14,355 nt of DNA from Terrisporobacter othiniensis (GTDB lineage: Bacteria; Bacillota; Clostridia; Peptostreptococcales; Peptostreptococcaceae): contig NZ_JWHR01000021.1 of the NCBI RefSeq assembly GCF_000808015.1, positions 1 to 14,355 on the forward strand, read 5' to 3'. Positions 5,853-13,914 of this stretch are shown here, in pieces; position 1 is the first letter of the stretch; every line of letters starts with the position of its first letter. The notes under the pieces are model-generated. The model was given only the letters and a program-made list of their open reading frames with translations, ran no database searches and was not told the DNA's origin. The translations under genes and the position numbers were made by a program.

Positions 5853-7922
5853 TTACATACTATATATATCAGAAAACTCTATATTACATCTTTCAACATG
5901 TTTATTTTTTCTGTCGATATCATATTCTTCATTACTTCCTTCTTTAAATTTAATAGGAATAGTAAATACAAATTCTGAACCTTTTCCTTCTTCACTATAC
6001 ACACTTATACTTCCACCATGCATTTCCACTAGATTTTTTACTATGGATAGCCCAATTCCGCTACCTTCACGTCTCCTAGTTAATAAACTGTTCACTTGTT
6101 CAAATCTATCAAAAATAACATTTAATTTTTCCTGTGGTATACCAATACCATTATCTTTTATGGATACAATAACATTTTCTGATGTTGTTTTAATATTCAC
6201 ATTAATAAATCCACCTTCTGGAGTATACTTTACTGCATTCGATAAAATATTTAGCATTATTCTTTCTATTTTGTCTGGATCACAATAAGTAATAACTTCT
6301 TCTTCATCTGTATCAAATAATAGATTTATTTTATTATTTTTTGTATAAACAACTACAGATTGAGTTATATCTTCTATTACATTTATAATATTCTGATTTG
6401 AGCATCTAAGGTTATATACTCCTATATCCATCTTATTTATATCAATAAGATTGTTTACCAGTCTCAATAATCTATAGGAATTTTGTTTTATATACTTACA
6501 ATGTTTTTTTAAACTTTTAACATCAATATTATTATTCTCTATATTTCTACTAATTACCTGAGTAGTACCTAATAAAATATTAATTGGCGTTCTAAATTCA
6601 TGAGACATATTTGAAAATAATTCATTCTTTGCCACTTCCAATTTTACGGCTTCTTCCAATTTTCTTTTTTCGTTTTCTATTTCCAACTTTTTAGTAATAT
6701 CTCTAGCAACTGTTATATAAAGTTGTTGATCTTGTATATATTCACTACTCCATTCAAGGTAAATATCTTTTCCATTTTTATGTCTGAATTTAATAATATC
6801 TCTAGTCACTCTTCCTACTAAATCAGATTTTTTTACTTTATGAAAATCTTGTACCTGTTTTGGGTCTATAATATCAGTAATTTTCATGGATAGTAATTCT
6901 TCTTCACTCCATCCTAGAACATTTTCCCAGCTATTGCTTAAACGTTTTATATAATTATCAGCTCCCACTATTGCCATCAAATCTACTGAAATATTTAAGT
7001 AACGTTCTAGCTCTTTTTCTGTATACTTACGTTTATTACTTTCCATGCATACTTTTTCAGACAATCTTATATTTTTAATTGTCATGGCTATTATATTACA
7101 TATATGTATCATAAACTCATCACAATTAAATCTTGGATAATTACCCTTTTTATAACTTATTCCTATTAATCCAATAAATTCATCATGCAGTTCTATAGTA
7201 TAACTTCCAAAATAATCAAAATCATCAACCTGTAAATCATCTTTATTTAATATCATATGCAATTCTTCTTTGGCAATAATTGAGTTACAATAAGGTCTGT
7301 ATATATGTGATTGCAACTCTTTCTTTTTCAATGTTATAAATTCATCCTTCTTTAATGGCAGTGCTATACTTCCTAAATTTATAGTTGACTTTAAATGCTC
7401 CTCTTTTTCATTATATATTAGTAATGACATTCCATCTGCTTTTGTATACTCAAATATATGTGTAGCAATGTCACTTAATGATTTCTTTGGATCATAGTTA
7501 TATTTTTCTATTTCTTTTAAGTTCTTTCCAAGTATTGCTGTATTGTAATTTTTGTACAGCTCTTCTGATACGGCTTTTGTTAAGCTAATATCTTTACATG
7601 TTCCTACAATATATTTTGGATTTTCATTATCATCAAATATTGGTGCTTTATAACTTTTGTACCAACATTCATGACTTCCAACTATTGCTCTTTCATTAAA
7701 TATTTTTGGTCTTTTAATCTTGAAAACTTCACTATTATTTTTTTCATAATTTTTATAAGTTTCATAATTCCAATGTTCATTATTATAAGTTTGAATTATA
7801 TCTTCCTTCTTCTTATTTAACAAATCAGCATAAATTTTATTTACATATAAATATTGTCCTTTATCACTAACAATAAATGCAGAAGTATCCATATTATCTA
7901 AAAGATCTTCCAACATATCCAT
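5853..7922 (-). CDS. PAS/GAF-like sensor histidine kinase, main ORF
   Basis: This 689-residue kinase has no membrane segments, so it is probably cytoplasmic. Domains in order: PAS (about 5-118, ending KYIVGTCKDISL), a GAF-like region (about 145-290), a second PAS (about 303-415, ending ITVARDIT), a short coiled segment, HisKA with phosphoacceptor H441 in SNMSHEFRTP, and HATPase with N-box NILSNAVKYTPEGG (558-571), G1 DNGIGIP (590-596), F-box IFDRFEQ (603-609) and G2 GSGIGLS (620-626). All catalytic motifs are intact. No response regulator is encoded nearby, so it is an orphan kinase. The ATG has no Shine-Dalgarno sequence and overlaps by 25 nt a shorter upstream frame carrying half of another PAS domain. 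Translation may therefore depend on reinitiation, or the gene may be damaged. No clear terminator follows. Confidence 0.85.
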   Translation of the reverse strand: MDMLEDLLDNMDTSAFIVSDKGQYLYVNKIYADLLNKKKEDIIQTYNNEHWNYETYKNYEKNNSEVFKIKRPKIFNERAIVGSHECWYKSYKAPIFDDNENPKYIVGTCKDISLTKAVSEELYKNYNTAILGKNLKEIEKYNYDPKKSLSDIATHIFEYTKADGMSLLIYNEKEEHLKSTINLGSIALPLKKDEFITLKKKELQSHIYRPYCNSIIAKEELHMILNKDDLQVDDFDYFGSYTIELHDEFIGLIGISYKKGNYPRFNCDEFMIHICNIIAMTIKNIRLSEKVCMESNKRKYTEKELERYLNISVDLMAIVGADNYIKRLSNSWENVLGWSEEELLSMKITDIIDPKQVQDFHKVKKSDLVGRVTRDIIKFRHKNGKDIYLEWSSEYIQDQQLYITVARDITKKLEIENEKRKLEEAVKLEVAKNELFSNMSHEFRTPINILLGTTQVISRNIENNNIDVKSLKKHCKYIKQNSYRLLRLVNNLIDINKMDIGVYNLRCSNQNIINVIEDITQSVVVYTKNNKINLLFDTDEEEVITYCDPDKIERIMLNILSNAVKYTPEGGFINVNIKTTSENVIVSIKDNGIGIPQEKLNVIFDRFEQVNSLLTRRREGSGIGLSIVKNLVEMHGGSISVYSEEGKGSEFVFTIPIKFKEGSNEEYDIDRKNKHVERCNIEFSDIYSM

Positions 7923-8104
7923 AGTATATTGTTTTTGTTTGCTTTTGTATTAATATTATTTATTAATTTACTCATATTAAAGTTTAATACTTCATCCATA
8001 CTATAATTTAATCTGTTTAATAAACTTTCATTACAAAAAATCACTTCTCCATCAAAATTTAAGACTAATATATAATCACTAATTTTATTATATATTGATA
8101 ACAT
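7898..8104 (-). pseudogene. Frame-shifted N-terminal PAS fragment of the histidine kinase
   Basis: 68 codons beginning MLSIYNKISDYILVLNFDGE form the first half of a PAS fold (ISDYILVLNFDGEVIFCNES, then LNRLNYSMDEVLNFNMSKLI). The frame then runs through a low-complexity NINTKANKNN into a stop at 7898. The ATG at 8104 is preferred over the GTG at 8125 because AAAAGGGG lies 8 nt upstream. The second half of the PAS domain, normally 50-60 residues, is absent, and the kinase continues in the -1 frame. The simplest explanation is an internal deletion that also changed the frame. Together with the downstream ORF this would have been one kinase of about 800 residues. Confidence 0.7.
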
Positions 8105-8144
8105 ATTTATTCCCCTTTTAATCACTTTTTAAAAAACCCTAATA

Positions 8145-8173
8145 TTAATACATATTTTACCACAAATCTACAA
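8145..8173 (-). promoter_or_regulatory. Candidate promoter of the kinase gene
   Basis: TTGTAG (8168-8173), a 17-nt spacer and TATTAA (8145-8150) on the minus strand give a leader of about 35 nt before the RBS-supported ATG at 8104. It is a weak match. An extended -10 alternative (TGGTAAAAT) lies within the spacer. Confidence 0.35.
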
Positions 8174-8234
8174 ACCTTAGTAGGATAATACACATAAAAT
8201 TTTATATGATTAAAAAATTTATTTTATTGATACT

Positions 8235-8272
8235 AAAAAAGACTTTATATAAATATATATATAAAGTCTTTT
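8235..8272 (-). terminator. Intrinsic terminator of the ABC exporter operon
   Basis: A perfect 14-bp stem (8237-8250 AAAAGACTTTATAT with 8259-8272 ATATAAAGTCTTTT) with an 8-nt AT loop is followed on the minus strand by TTTTTTAGTA. It lies 13 nt after the exporter stop codon and separates the exporter from the kinase. Confidence 0.9.
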
Positions 8273-8285
8273 CCTTTAAATTATT

Positions 8286-10208
8286 CTACTCTAGTTCAAA
8301 AGCTCCAGTGTATAGTTGATAATACTTACCACCTTTTGCAATAAGAGATTCATGATTACCCCTTTCAATTATTCTTCCCAGCTCCAAAACCATAATAGCA
8401 TCTGAGTTTCTAACTGTTGATAATCTATGAGCTATAACAAAAGTTGTACGTCCAAGCATCAAACTATCCATGCCATCTTGAACTAAATGTTCTGTTCTTG
8501 TATCTATACTACTTGTTGCTTCATCAAGAATTAATACTGGAGGATTAGCTACCGCTGCACGAGCTATGGCTAGTAACTGTCTTTGACCTTGACTTAAGTT
8601 TCCACCATCACCAGTAAGTACTGTGTCATAACCTTTAGGTAATCTTTTTATAAATCCATGGGCATTGGCAAGTTTTGCAGCTGAAATTACTTCTTCCTCA
8701 GTGGCATCTAATTTTCCGTATCTTATATTGTCTGCCACAGTTCCTGTAAACAAATGTGTATCTTGTAAGACTATTCCCAAACTTCGTCTAAGATCTGGCT
8801 TTTTAATTTTGTTTATATTTATATTATCATATCTAATTTTACCATCTTGTATATCATAAAAACGGTTAATTAAATTTGTAATTGTAGTTTTACCTGCTCC
8901 TGTTGCACCAACAAAAGCAATCTTTTGTCCTGGCTCTGCGTATAATTTTATATTGTGAAGAATTGTTTTTTCATCATTATATCCAAAGTCCACATCATTA
9001 AATACCACATTTCCTTGAAGTTTAGTCAGTGTTAAACTACCATCACTATGTGGATGCTTCCAAGCCCAAGTTCCTGTTACTTCTTCACATTCAGTTAAAT
9101 TACCATTCTTATCTTCTTTTACGTTTACTAAAGTAACATATCCTTCATCTAATTCACTTTCTTCATCCATCAAATTAAATATCCTCTGAGCACCAGCCAA
9201 AGCCATAACTACTGAGTTTAACTGCTGACTCACCTGACTTATTGGTTGGTTAAAACTTTTGTTAAGTTGTAAAAAAGATGCTAGGCCTCCAAGAGTAAAC
9301 GAAGTAAATCCTGTTATTGCTAAGACAGAACCTGCTATGGCACAAATTACATAACTTAAATTTCCTAAATTTACGTTTATTGGCATAAGTATGTTAGCAA
9401 ATCCATTAGCATTGTTTGCACTGTCAAATAATTCTTCATTTAGCTCATTAAATTTATTTATACTTTCTTCTTCATGACAAAATACTTTTACAACCTTTTG
9501 CCCATCCATCATTTCTTCTATATATCCATTTAACTCACCGATTGATTTTTGTTGCTTAGCAAAATATCCACCAGCTTTTCCTGCTACTTTTCCTGTGACA
9601 GAAACCATTATACTAACCATAATAACTGTAAGAATAGTTAAAGGTATATTTAAAATTACCATACTTATAAATACACTTATTATATTTGCCACAGAGCTGA
9701 CTAATTGTGGTATACTTTGACCAATCATTTGTCGAAGAGTATCTGTATCATTTGTGTAAATACTCATTATATCTCCATGAGAGTGAGTATCAAAATATTT
9801 TATAGGTAAGCTTTCCATATGAGTAAATAAATCCACACGTATTTTTCTTAAAGTACCTTGTGATACATTAACCATTATCCTATTGTAGGCGTAAGTCATT
9901 AGTGCTCCTGCTATAAATAATAAAGCTAGTTTAAATAAAGCTATTCCTAATGGTCCAAAATCCGGGTTAGATTGGTTAATCATAGGAAGAATATAATCAT
10001 CTATTAAAGTTTGCATAAATAAAGTTCCCTTAACATTAGCAAAGGCAGAACCAAATATACAAATTAAAACTACGATACAATGAGGTGTGTAATTTTTTAG
10101 AATTATTCCCATTAATCTTTTAATTATTTTTAAAGGATTTTGATTAATTTCTGTAGGTTTTTTAATCATCATTTCTTTTCTATTTTGCGATTTCATATTC
10201 TTCATCAT
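8286..10208 (-). CDS. Heterodimeric ABC exporter, catalytic subunit (LmrD/BmrD-like)
   Basis: This 640-residue half-transporter has an N-terminal six-helix type IV exporter membrane domain (about 35-345) and a C-terminal ATPase with canonical motifs: Walker A GATGAGKTT (434-442), Q-loop Q482, Walker B VLILDEA (558-564, catalytic E563) and switch H594 in IAHRLSTV. The signature is LSQGQ (538-542). An extra ~50-residue segment (about 348-398, rich in charged residues plus WAWKHPHSDG) lies between the membrane and nucleotide-binding domains, as in LmrD/BmrD-type partners. It pairs with the upstream gene, which it overlaps by 29 nt. The start is uncertain: GGGAG lies only 0-3 nt before the ATGs at 10208 and 10205 but 12 nt before the ATG at 10196. 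Probable role: drug or peptide efflux. Confidence 0.92.
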   Translation of the reverse strand: MMKNMKSQNRKEMMIKKPTEINQNPLKIIKRLMGIILKNYTPHCIVVLICIFGSAFANVKGTLFMQTLIDDYILPMINQSNPDFGPLGIALFKLALLFIAGALMTYAYNRIMVNVSQGTLRKIRVDLFTHMESLPIKYFDTHSHGDIMSIYTNDTDTLRQMIGQSIPQLVSSVANIISVFISMVILNIPLTILTVIMVSIMVSVTGKVAGKAGGYFAKQQKSIGELNGYIEEMMDGQKVVKVFCHEEESINKFNELNEELFDSANNANGFANILMPINVNLGNLSYVICAIAGSVLAITGFTSFTLGGLASFLQLNKSFNQPISQVSQQLNSVVMALAGAQRIFNLMDEESELDEGYVTLVNVKEDKNGNLTECEEVTGTWAWKHPHSDGSLTLTKLQGNVVFNDVDFGYNDEKTILHNIKLYAEPGQKIAFVGATGAGKTTITNLINRFYDIQDGKIRYDNININKIKKPDLRRSLGIVLQDTHLFTGTVADNIRYGKLDATEEEVISAAKLANAHGFIKRLPKGYDTVLTGDGGNLSQGQRQLLAIARAAVANPPVLILDEATSSIDTRTEHLVQDGMDSLMLGRTTFVIAHRLSTVRNSDAIMVLELGRIIERGNHESLIAKGGKYYQLYTGAFELE

Positions 10209-11925
10209 CTCCCTTCATTTGAGAATTATAAACATCAGAATATATTTCATTATTTTCTAGTAATTCTTTATGAGTACCAAATCCACTTATTTTACCATCA
10301 TCTAAAACAAGAATTTTATCAGCATCTTTCACACTTGATATACGCTGTGCAATTATTATTTTTGTTGTATTAGGTATTTCCTTTGCAAATGCAGATCTAA
10401 TCTTAGCATCTGTTGCTGTGTCTACTGCACTTGTTGAGTCGTCAAGAATTAATATCTTAGGTTTTTTAAGTAATGCTCTTGCAATACATAAACGTTGTTT
10501 TTGACCACCTGATACATTTGTTCCACCTTGCTCTATAAATGTGTCATACTTGTCTGGTAATGTGTCAATAAACTCCTCTGCGCAGGCAAGTTTACAAGCC
10601 CTAACTATTTCTTCATCACTAGCATTTTTATCTCCCCAACGAAGATTTTCTTTTATTGTTCCACTAAACAACACATTTTTTTGTAAAACTACTGATACTT
10701 CATTTCTTAAAGTTTCTATATCATAAGTTCTAACATCTTTTCCACCTACTAAAACTTCACCTTCACTCACATCATATAAACGTGATATTAAACTAACTAA
10801 ACTTGACTTAGAAGAACCCGTTCCTCCAATTATTCCCACAGTTTCTCCTGATTTTATATGAAGGTCAATATCTTGAAGTACGTATTTCTCACTTCCCTTT
10901 TTGTAAGCAAAACTAACATTATTAAAATCTATGTCTCCATTTTCTATTTCAAAGTCAGGAGTATCTGGATTAGTAAGATCACTTTTTTCTTCCAAAACTT
11001 CTGCAATACGCTCTGCCGAAGCTTTTGACATGGTAATCATGACAAATACCATAGATAACATCATTAAACTTATCATTATATTCATAATATAACTAAATAA
11101 ACTTACAAGTTGACCTGTCGTTAAAGCTCCACCTACTATCATTTTTGCACCAAACCATGATAAACCTAATATACAAGCATAAACACTTAACATCATAACT
11201 GGCATATTGCATGATAATATACTTTCAGCCTTAACAAATAATTTATAAACATTGTCTGCAGCTTTTTCAAATTTTTTCACTTCATAATCTTCTCTTACAT
11301 AAGCTTTAACAACACGAATTGCATTTACATTTTCTTGTACGCTAGCATTTAAATCATCGTACTTTTGGAATACCTTTATAAAAATAGGATGAGCACTTCT
11401 TATGATTATTGCTAAACAAATTCCTAAAAATACTATAGCTACAAAAAATAATGAGCTAAGTTTTGGACTTATAGATATACACATTATTACAGCACAAATT
11501 AGCATCATTGGCGCACGTGTACACATACGAAGTATCATTTGATAGGCATTTTGCACATTTGTTACATCCGTAGTCATACGAGTAACAAGACCTGCTGTTG
11601 AGTATTTATCTATATTAGAGAAAGAAAAACTTTGTATATTTTCAAACATTCCTTTTCTAAGATTTTTTGCAAATCCTGCACTTGCCTTTGCTGCAGTTTT
11701 TCCATTTAACACACCAAATAATAATGAAAACATGGCCATAAGAACCATTATCCCCCCTACTATGAATACATGGTTCATATTTCCATCTGACACACCTTTA
11801 TCTATTATGGATGCCATAAGTAAAGGAATTAAAAGTTCCATTATAACTTCACATATAACAAAGATTGGTGTTAATATGGATGTTTTTTTATACTCTTTTA
11901 CTTGAGCACTTAAAGTTTTAAGCAT
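10180..11925 (-). CDS. Heterodimeric ABC exporter, degenerate-site subunit (LmrC/BmrC-like)
   Basis: This 581-residue half-transporter has six hydrophobic helices within about 17-300 and a C-terminal ATPase: Walker A GGTGSSKSS (367-375), Q-loop Q415 and signature VSGGQ (471-475). Walker B reads ILILDDS (491-497), with Asp496 in place of the catalytic Glu, and the switch His is Gln527 (IIIAQRIS). These two substitutions are the known mark of the non-hydrolysing site of asymmetric heterodimeric exporters such as LmrCD and BmrCD, not a sign of decay. The partner encoded downstream supplies the catalytic residues. GGGGGAG lies 6 nt before the ATG. It sits directly downstream of a MarR regulator with a shared operator-like sequence, so drug-inducible expression is likely (inference). 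Confidence 0.93.
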   Translation of the reverse strand: MLKTLSAQVKEYKKTSILTPIFVICEVIMELLIPLLMASIIDKGVSDGNMNHVFIVGGIMVLMAMFSLLFGVLNGKTAAKASAGFAKNLRKGMFENIQSFSFSNIDKYSTAGLVTRMTTDVTNVQNAYQMILRMCTRAPMMLICAVIMCISISPKLSSLFFVAIVFLGICLAIIIRSAHPIFIKVFQKYDDLNASVQENVNAIRVVKAYVREDYEVKKFEKAADNVYKLFVKAESILSCNMPVMMLSVYACILGLSWFGAKMIVGGALTTGQLVSLFSYIMNIMISLMMLSMVFVMITMSKASAERIAEVLEEKSDLTNPDTPDFEIENGDIDFNNVSFAYKKGSEKYVLQDIDLHIKSGETVGIIGGTGSSKSSLVSLISRLYDVSEGEVLVGGKDVRTYDIETLRNEVSVVLQKNVLFSGTIKENLRWGDKNASDEEIVRACKLACAEEFIDTLPDKYDTFIEQGGTNVSGGQKQRLCIARALLKKPKILILDDSTSAVDTATDAKIRSAFAKEIPNTTKIIIAQRISSVKDADKILVLDDGKISGFGTHKELLENNEIYSDVYNSQMKGDDEEYEIAK

Positions 11926-11950
11926 AATATCTCCCCCTTATAAGTAAGTA

Positions 11951-11979
11951 ATTATTTATTTTTGTAAGCTCCCTAACAA
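11951..11979 (-). promoter_or_regulatory. Candidate exporter promoter with MarR-operator-like site
   Basis: On the minus strand TTGTTA (11974-11979), 17 nt and AATAAT (11951-11956) form a possible promoter. Overlapping its -35 is TGTTAG-N4-CTTACA (11963-11978). Its half-sites match those of the marR operator candidate at 11 of 12 positions, with the same 4-nt spacing. It probably lets the MarR protein repress the exporter directly as well as through marR readthrough. Confidence 0.45.
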
Positions 11980-11993
11980 TATTACTTAAATTA

Positions 11994-12015
11994 AAGCTGC
12001 TAAAAGTAGCAGCTT
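11994..12015 (-). terminator. Hairpin overlapping the marR stop codon, weak terminator or attenuator
   Basis: A perfect 8-bp GC-containing stem, AAGCTGCT / AGCAGCTT with a 6-nt loop, overlaps the marR stop. On the minus strand it is followed only by TTTAATTTAAG, a poor U tract. Partial termination or mRNA 3'-end stabilisation, with some readthrough into the exporter genes, is more likely than full termination. Confidence 0.5.
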
Positions 12016-12460
12016 ATTTTTCCAAATTTGTTTTAACTTGTTTCATTACTTTAAAAAATACATCTAAATCTTCCTGAGAAATCCCCTCACAAAGCATTTT
12101 TTCATGCTCTATTATTCCTTCAGTTATCATTTTCCCTATTTCAATGGCTTTAGGTGTTAGAACTAATTTTTTTAGTCTAGCATCATGAGGAACTGCTTCC
12201 CTAGTAATTAAATCATTTTTCTCCATCAACTGTAAAATCCCCGTAGCAGTTGAGCGTCGAACAGAAAACTCCTCTTCTAAATCACGTTGGAAAATATCTT
12301 TTCCTTCATGCTCACTTAAATAACCTATTACCCATCTTTGCATTCCTGTCAAATTTTCCAGTTTTTTATGAACGGGTGAAGATTCAAAGTTTCGTTTTAA
12401 AAGATTATGTACAGTTTTAATTTCGAAGCCAACCATTTTTTCTTTGTTGATTTGAAACAC
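12014..12460 (-). CDS. MarR-family transcriptional regulator
   Basis: The frame gives 148 residues from a GTG at 12460, or 140 from the ATG at 12436. The winged helix spans about 40-108: LTGMQRWVIGYLSEHEG, DIFQRDLEEEF and recognition helix SVRRSTATGILQLMEKNDLI, then the wing EAVPHDARLKKLVLTPKA. Helical ends serve dimerisation. MarR proteins bind DNA as dimers and release it on binding phenolic or drug ligands. It lies upstream of the exporter genes and likely controls them and itself. The start is uncertain: AGAGG is almost adjacent to the GTG, while the ATG has no good RBS. Homologues begin shortly before GFEIKTVHNLLKR, which suits either choice. Confidence 0.9.
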   Translation of the reverse strand: MFQINKEKMVGFEIKTVHNLLKRNFESSPVHKKLENLTGMQRWVIGYLSEHEGKDIFQRDLEEEFSVRRSTATGILQLMEKNDLITREAVPHDARLKKLVLTPKAIEIGKMITEGIIEHEKMLCEGISQEDLDVFFKVMKQVKTNLEK

Positions 12461-12465
12461 CTCTT

Positions 12466-12487
12466 TTCTGTTAGGATACTAACAGAA
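12466..12487. promoter_or_regulatory. MarR operator candidate at the marR promoter
   Basis: A perfect inverted repeat, TTCTGTTAG-N4-CTAACAGAA, overlaps the predicted -10 of marR and ends 5 bp from the GTG codon. Size, symmetry and position are typical of a MarR autorepression site. A near copy stands before the exporter genes at 11963-11978. Confidence 0.65.
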
Positions 12488-12512
12488 TACTTCTTTAAAT
12501 AACATTTGTCAA
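12484..12512 (-). promoter_or_regulatory. Promoter of marR
   Basis: A consensus -35 TTGACA (12507-12512), a 17-nt spacer and TATTCT (12484-12489) on the minus strand give a leader shorter than 25 nt. The operator candidate overlaps the -10 and start site. Confidence 0.75.
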
Positions 12513-12599
12513 TGAATTAAATATGAAATCATGTTGTTGAAAATATTTGTATAATTATATAAATTAACCAATATTATTGTAATAATTCACTGAAAATCA

Positions 12600-12628
12600 T
12601 TTAAAAATGTCGTTTGAAAATGTATAAT
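12600..12628 (+). promoter_or_regulatory. Promoter of the secreted hydrolase gene
   Basis: A consensus TATAAT (12623-12628) follows TTTAAA (12600-12605) after 17 nt, giving a leader of about 22 nt. It is divergent from the marR promoter, with about 90 bp between the two -35 hexamers. Confidence 0.55.
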
Positions 12629-12656
12629 ATTACTAGAAATGTGAGGGGGAATCAAA

Positions 12657-13733
12657 ATGAAATTAAGTAAAAAATTATTATCCTTAGGACTGGCTGTTCT
12701 TATGACTGCTGGAACTTATGTAAACTCATATCCTGCAAAAAAACAAGATATGACAATCGAATTTATTAATGTGGGAGCTGGAGATGCCATATATATTGAA
12801 ACACCAAGTGGTGATGATATATTAATAGATGCTGGAACAGCTGGCAATGGCAAAAAGGTAGTAAATTATCTTAAAAGCCAAGAAAAATCCATGGACTTAG
12901 AATACGTTATATCTACTCATCCAGATGCAGATCATGTAGGTGGTCTAAAATATGTTTTCCAAAATATGAAGGTAAAAAAATTCTATTATCCAAAAGATAC
13001 ATCATATAGTACTAAAACTGCAAAAGAAGTTTTAAGTTTAGCTAAAAAAGAATCAGGATGTAAAATTTATGATGCTAAAAGTGGAACAAAATTAAGTAGT
13101 GGTGGAGCTAAATTTGAATTTGTACATAGTATCAAAAATTACTCATCAGACAATGAAGACTCTGTAATGACTTATATTGACTATGGAAATTTAGAAGTTT
13201 TATTAACTGGTGACGCAGAAAAGGGTGCAGAAAGTGCAGCAAAAAAATATAATGTGGATATTCTTCAAATGCCACATCATGGCTCTGCTGGATCTTCATC
13301 TTCTTCTTTTATAAAAAGATTTGATCCAGAAAAAATAATCATAAGTACTGATGGTAAAAAATATGGCCATCCTTCTGCAAATGCTTTAAAAAGATATATA
13401 AGTTATGACAAAAATATAGATGTTTATAGAACTGATAGAAATGGAAATATTAAAATTAACGCAAACGGAAAGAAATGGTGGGTAAAAACTAATAAATATT
13501 CATCTCAAAAAGTAACTGCTACAAAACCTGGAAGTGGCTCAACTTCTTCTGGTAGTTCTTCTAATGGTAGTTCTTCTGGTTCAGCTACTAAATATGTATA
13601 TGCTAATGGAGGATCTTCTTCTTCAAACAAATATCATAAAAGCGCCACTGCCCATGGAATGAAGGATGCCATAAAAATGAGCGAAAGTACTGCAAAGAAA
13701 AATGGATACATAGCCTGTAAAACTTGTTATTAA
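12657..13733 (+). CDS. Secreted ComEC/Rec2-like metallo-beta-lactamase-fold protein
   Basis: 358 residues. The N-terminus (KKLLSLGLAVLMTAGTY) is a Sec-type signal peptide without a lipobox. The MBL domain (about 31-278) carries THPDADHVGG (87-96), i.e. HxDxDH at 88-93, LLTGDAE (182-188, D186), MPHHGS (205-210) and GHPS (237-240), the motif set of the soluble C-terminal domain of ComEC/Rec2. It therefore probably binds two metals and acts on DNA, nucleotides or another phosphodiester outside the membrane. A Ser/Gly linker (291-310) joins a ~48-residue C-terminal domain (311-358) with YHK, TAHGM and CKTC, resembling small zinc-binding modules found at the ends of secreted clostridial nucleases and hydrolases. 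There is no ComEC channel, so it is not itself a DNA transporter. GAGGGGG lies about 8 nt before the ATG. It is the only rightward gene here. Confidence 0.88.
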   Translation: MKLSKKLLSLGLAVLMTAGTYVNSYPAKKQDMTIEFINVGAGDAIYIETPSGDDILIDAGTAGNGKKVVNYLKSQEKSMDLEYVISTHPDADHVGGLKYVFQNMKVKKFYYPKDTSYSTKTAKEVLSLAKKESGCKIYDAKSGTKLSSGGAKFEFVHSIKNYSSDNEDSVMTYIDYGNLEVLLTGDAEKGAESAAKKYNVDILQMPHHGSAGSSSSSFIKRFDPEKIIISTDGKKYGHPSANALKRYISYDKNIDVYRTDRNGNIKINANGKKWWVKTNKYSSQKVTATKPGSGSTSSGSSSNGSSSGSATKYVYANGGSSSSNKYHKSATAHGMKDAIKMSESTAKKNGYIACKTCY

Positions 13734-13777
13734 TAATCATACATAAAAAGCTACAAAAATAAATAGTAATTCTTTAT

Positions 13778-13877
13778 AATAAAAAATCCGCTTTCTCTTG
13801 AACAAACTGTTAACAAAACATTTTGTTATCACCTTAGGCCACTGCATAGCCCACATGAGTAAAGCGAATTTTTTATT
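13778..13877. other. Structured intergenic element closed by a 17-bp stem; bidirectional terminator or RNA
   Basis: Bases 13778-13794 pair with 13861-13877 with a single mismatch, giving an A6...T6-flanked stem whose core is CGCTTT / AAAGCG. The 66-nt interior is unusually long for a terminator loop. It contains a perfect inverted repeat, TAACAAAA / TTTTGTTA (13811-13828), and a short GGC / GCC pairing (13837-13851). Both strands end in a T run, so it can serve as a bidirectional terminator for the converging genes. The interior could instead be a small structured RNA or a miniature element remnant. I do not recognise a known RNA family. Confidence 0.55.
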
Positions 13878-13914
13878 TATCTTATAGTCAATCTTTCATA
13901 ATTAATTTTTATAA

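Noticed and set aside
7920..7960. Programmed -1 frameshift site joining the PAS fragment to the kinase
   Set aside because: The A-rich stretch contains C AAA AAC but no true X-XXY-YYZ heptamer in the right phase, and no stimulatory hairpin was seen. Deletion or reinitiation is a better explanation.
10180..11925. Exporter subunit as a decaying gene because of D496 and Q527
   Set aside because: These exact substitutions are the normal degenerate ATP site of LmrC/BmrC-type heterodimer partners; all other motifs and the length are intact.
13778..13877. Insertion sequence or MITE with target-site duplication
   Set aside because: No matching direct repeats flank the stem and no transposase is near; kept only as a structured element of unknown nature.
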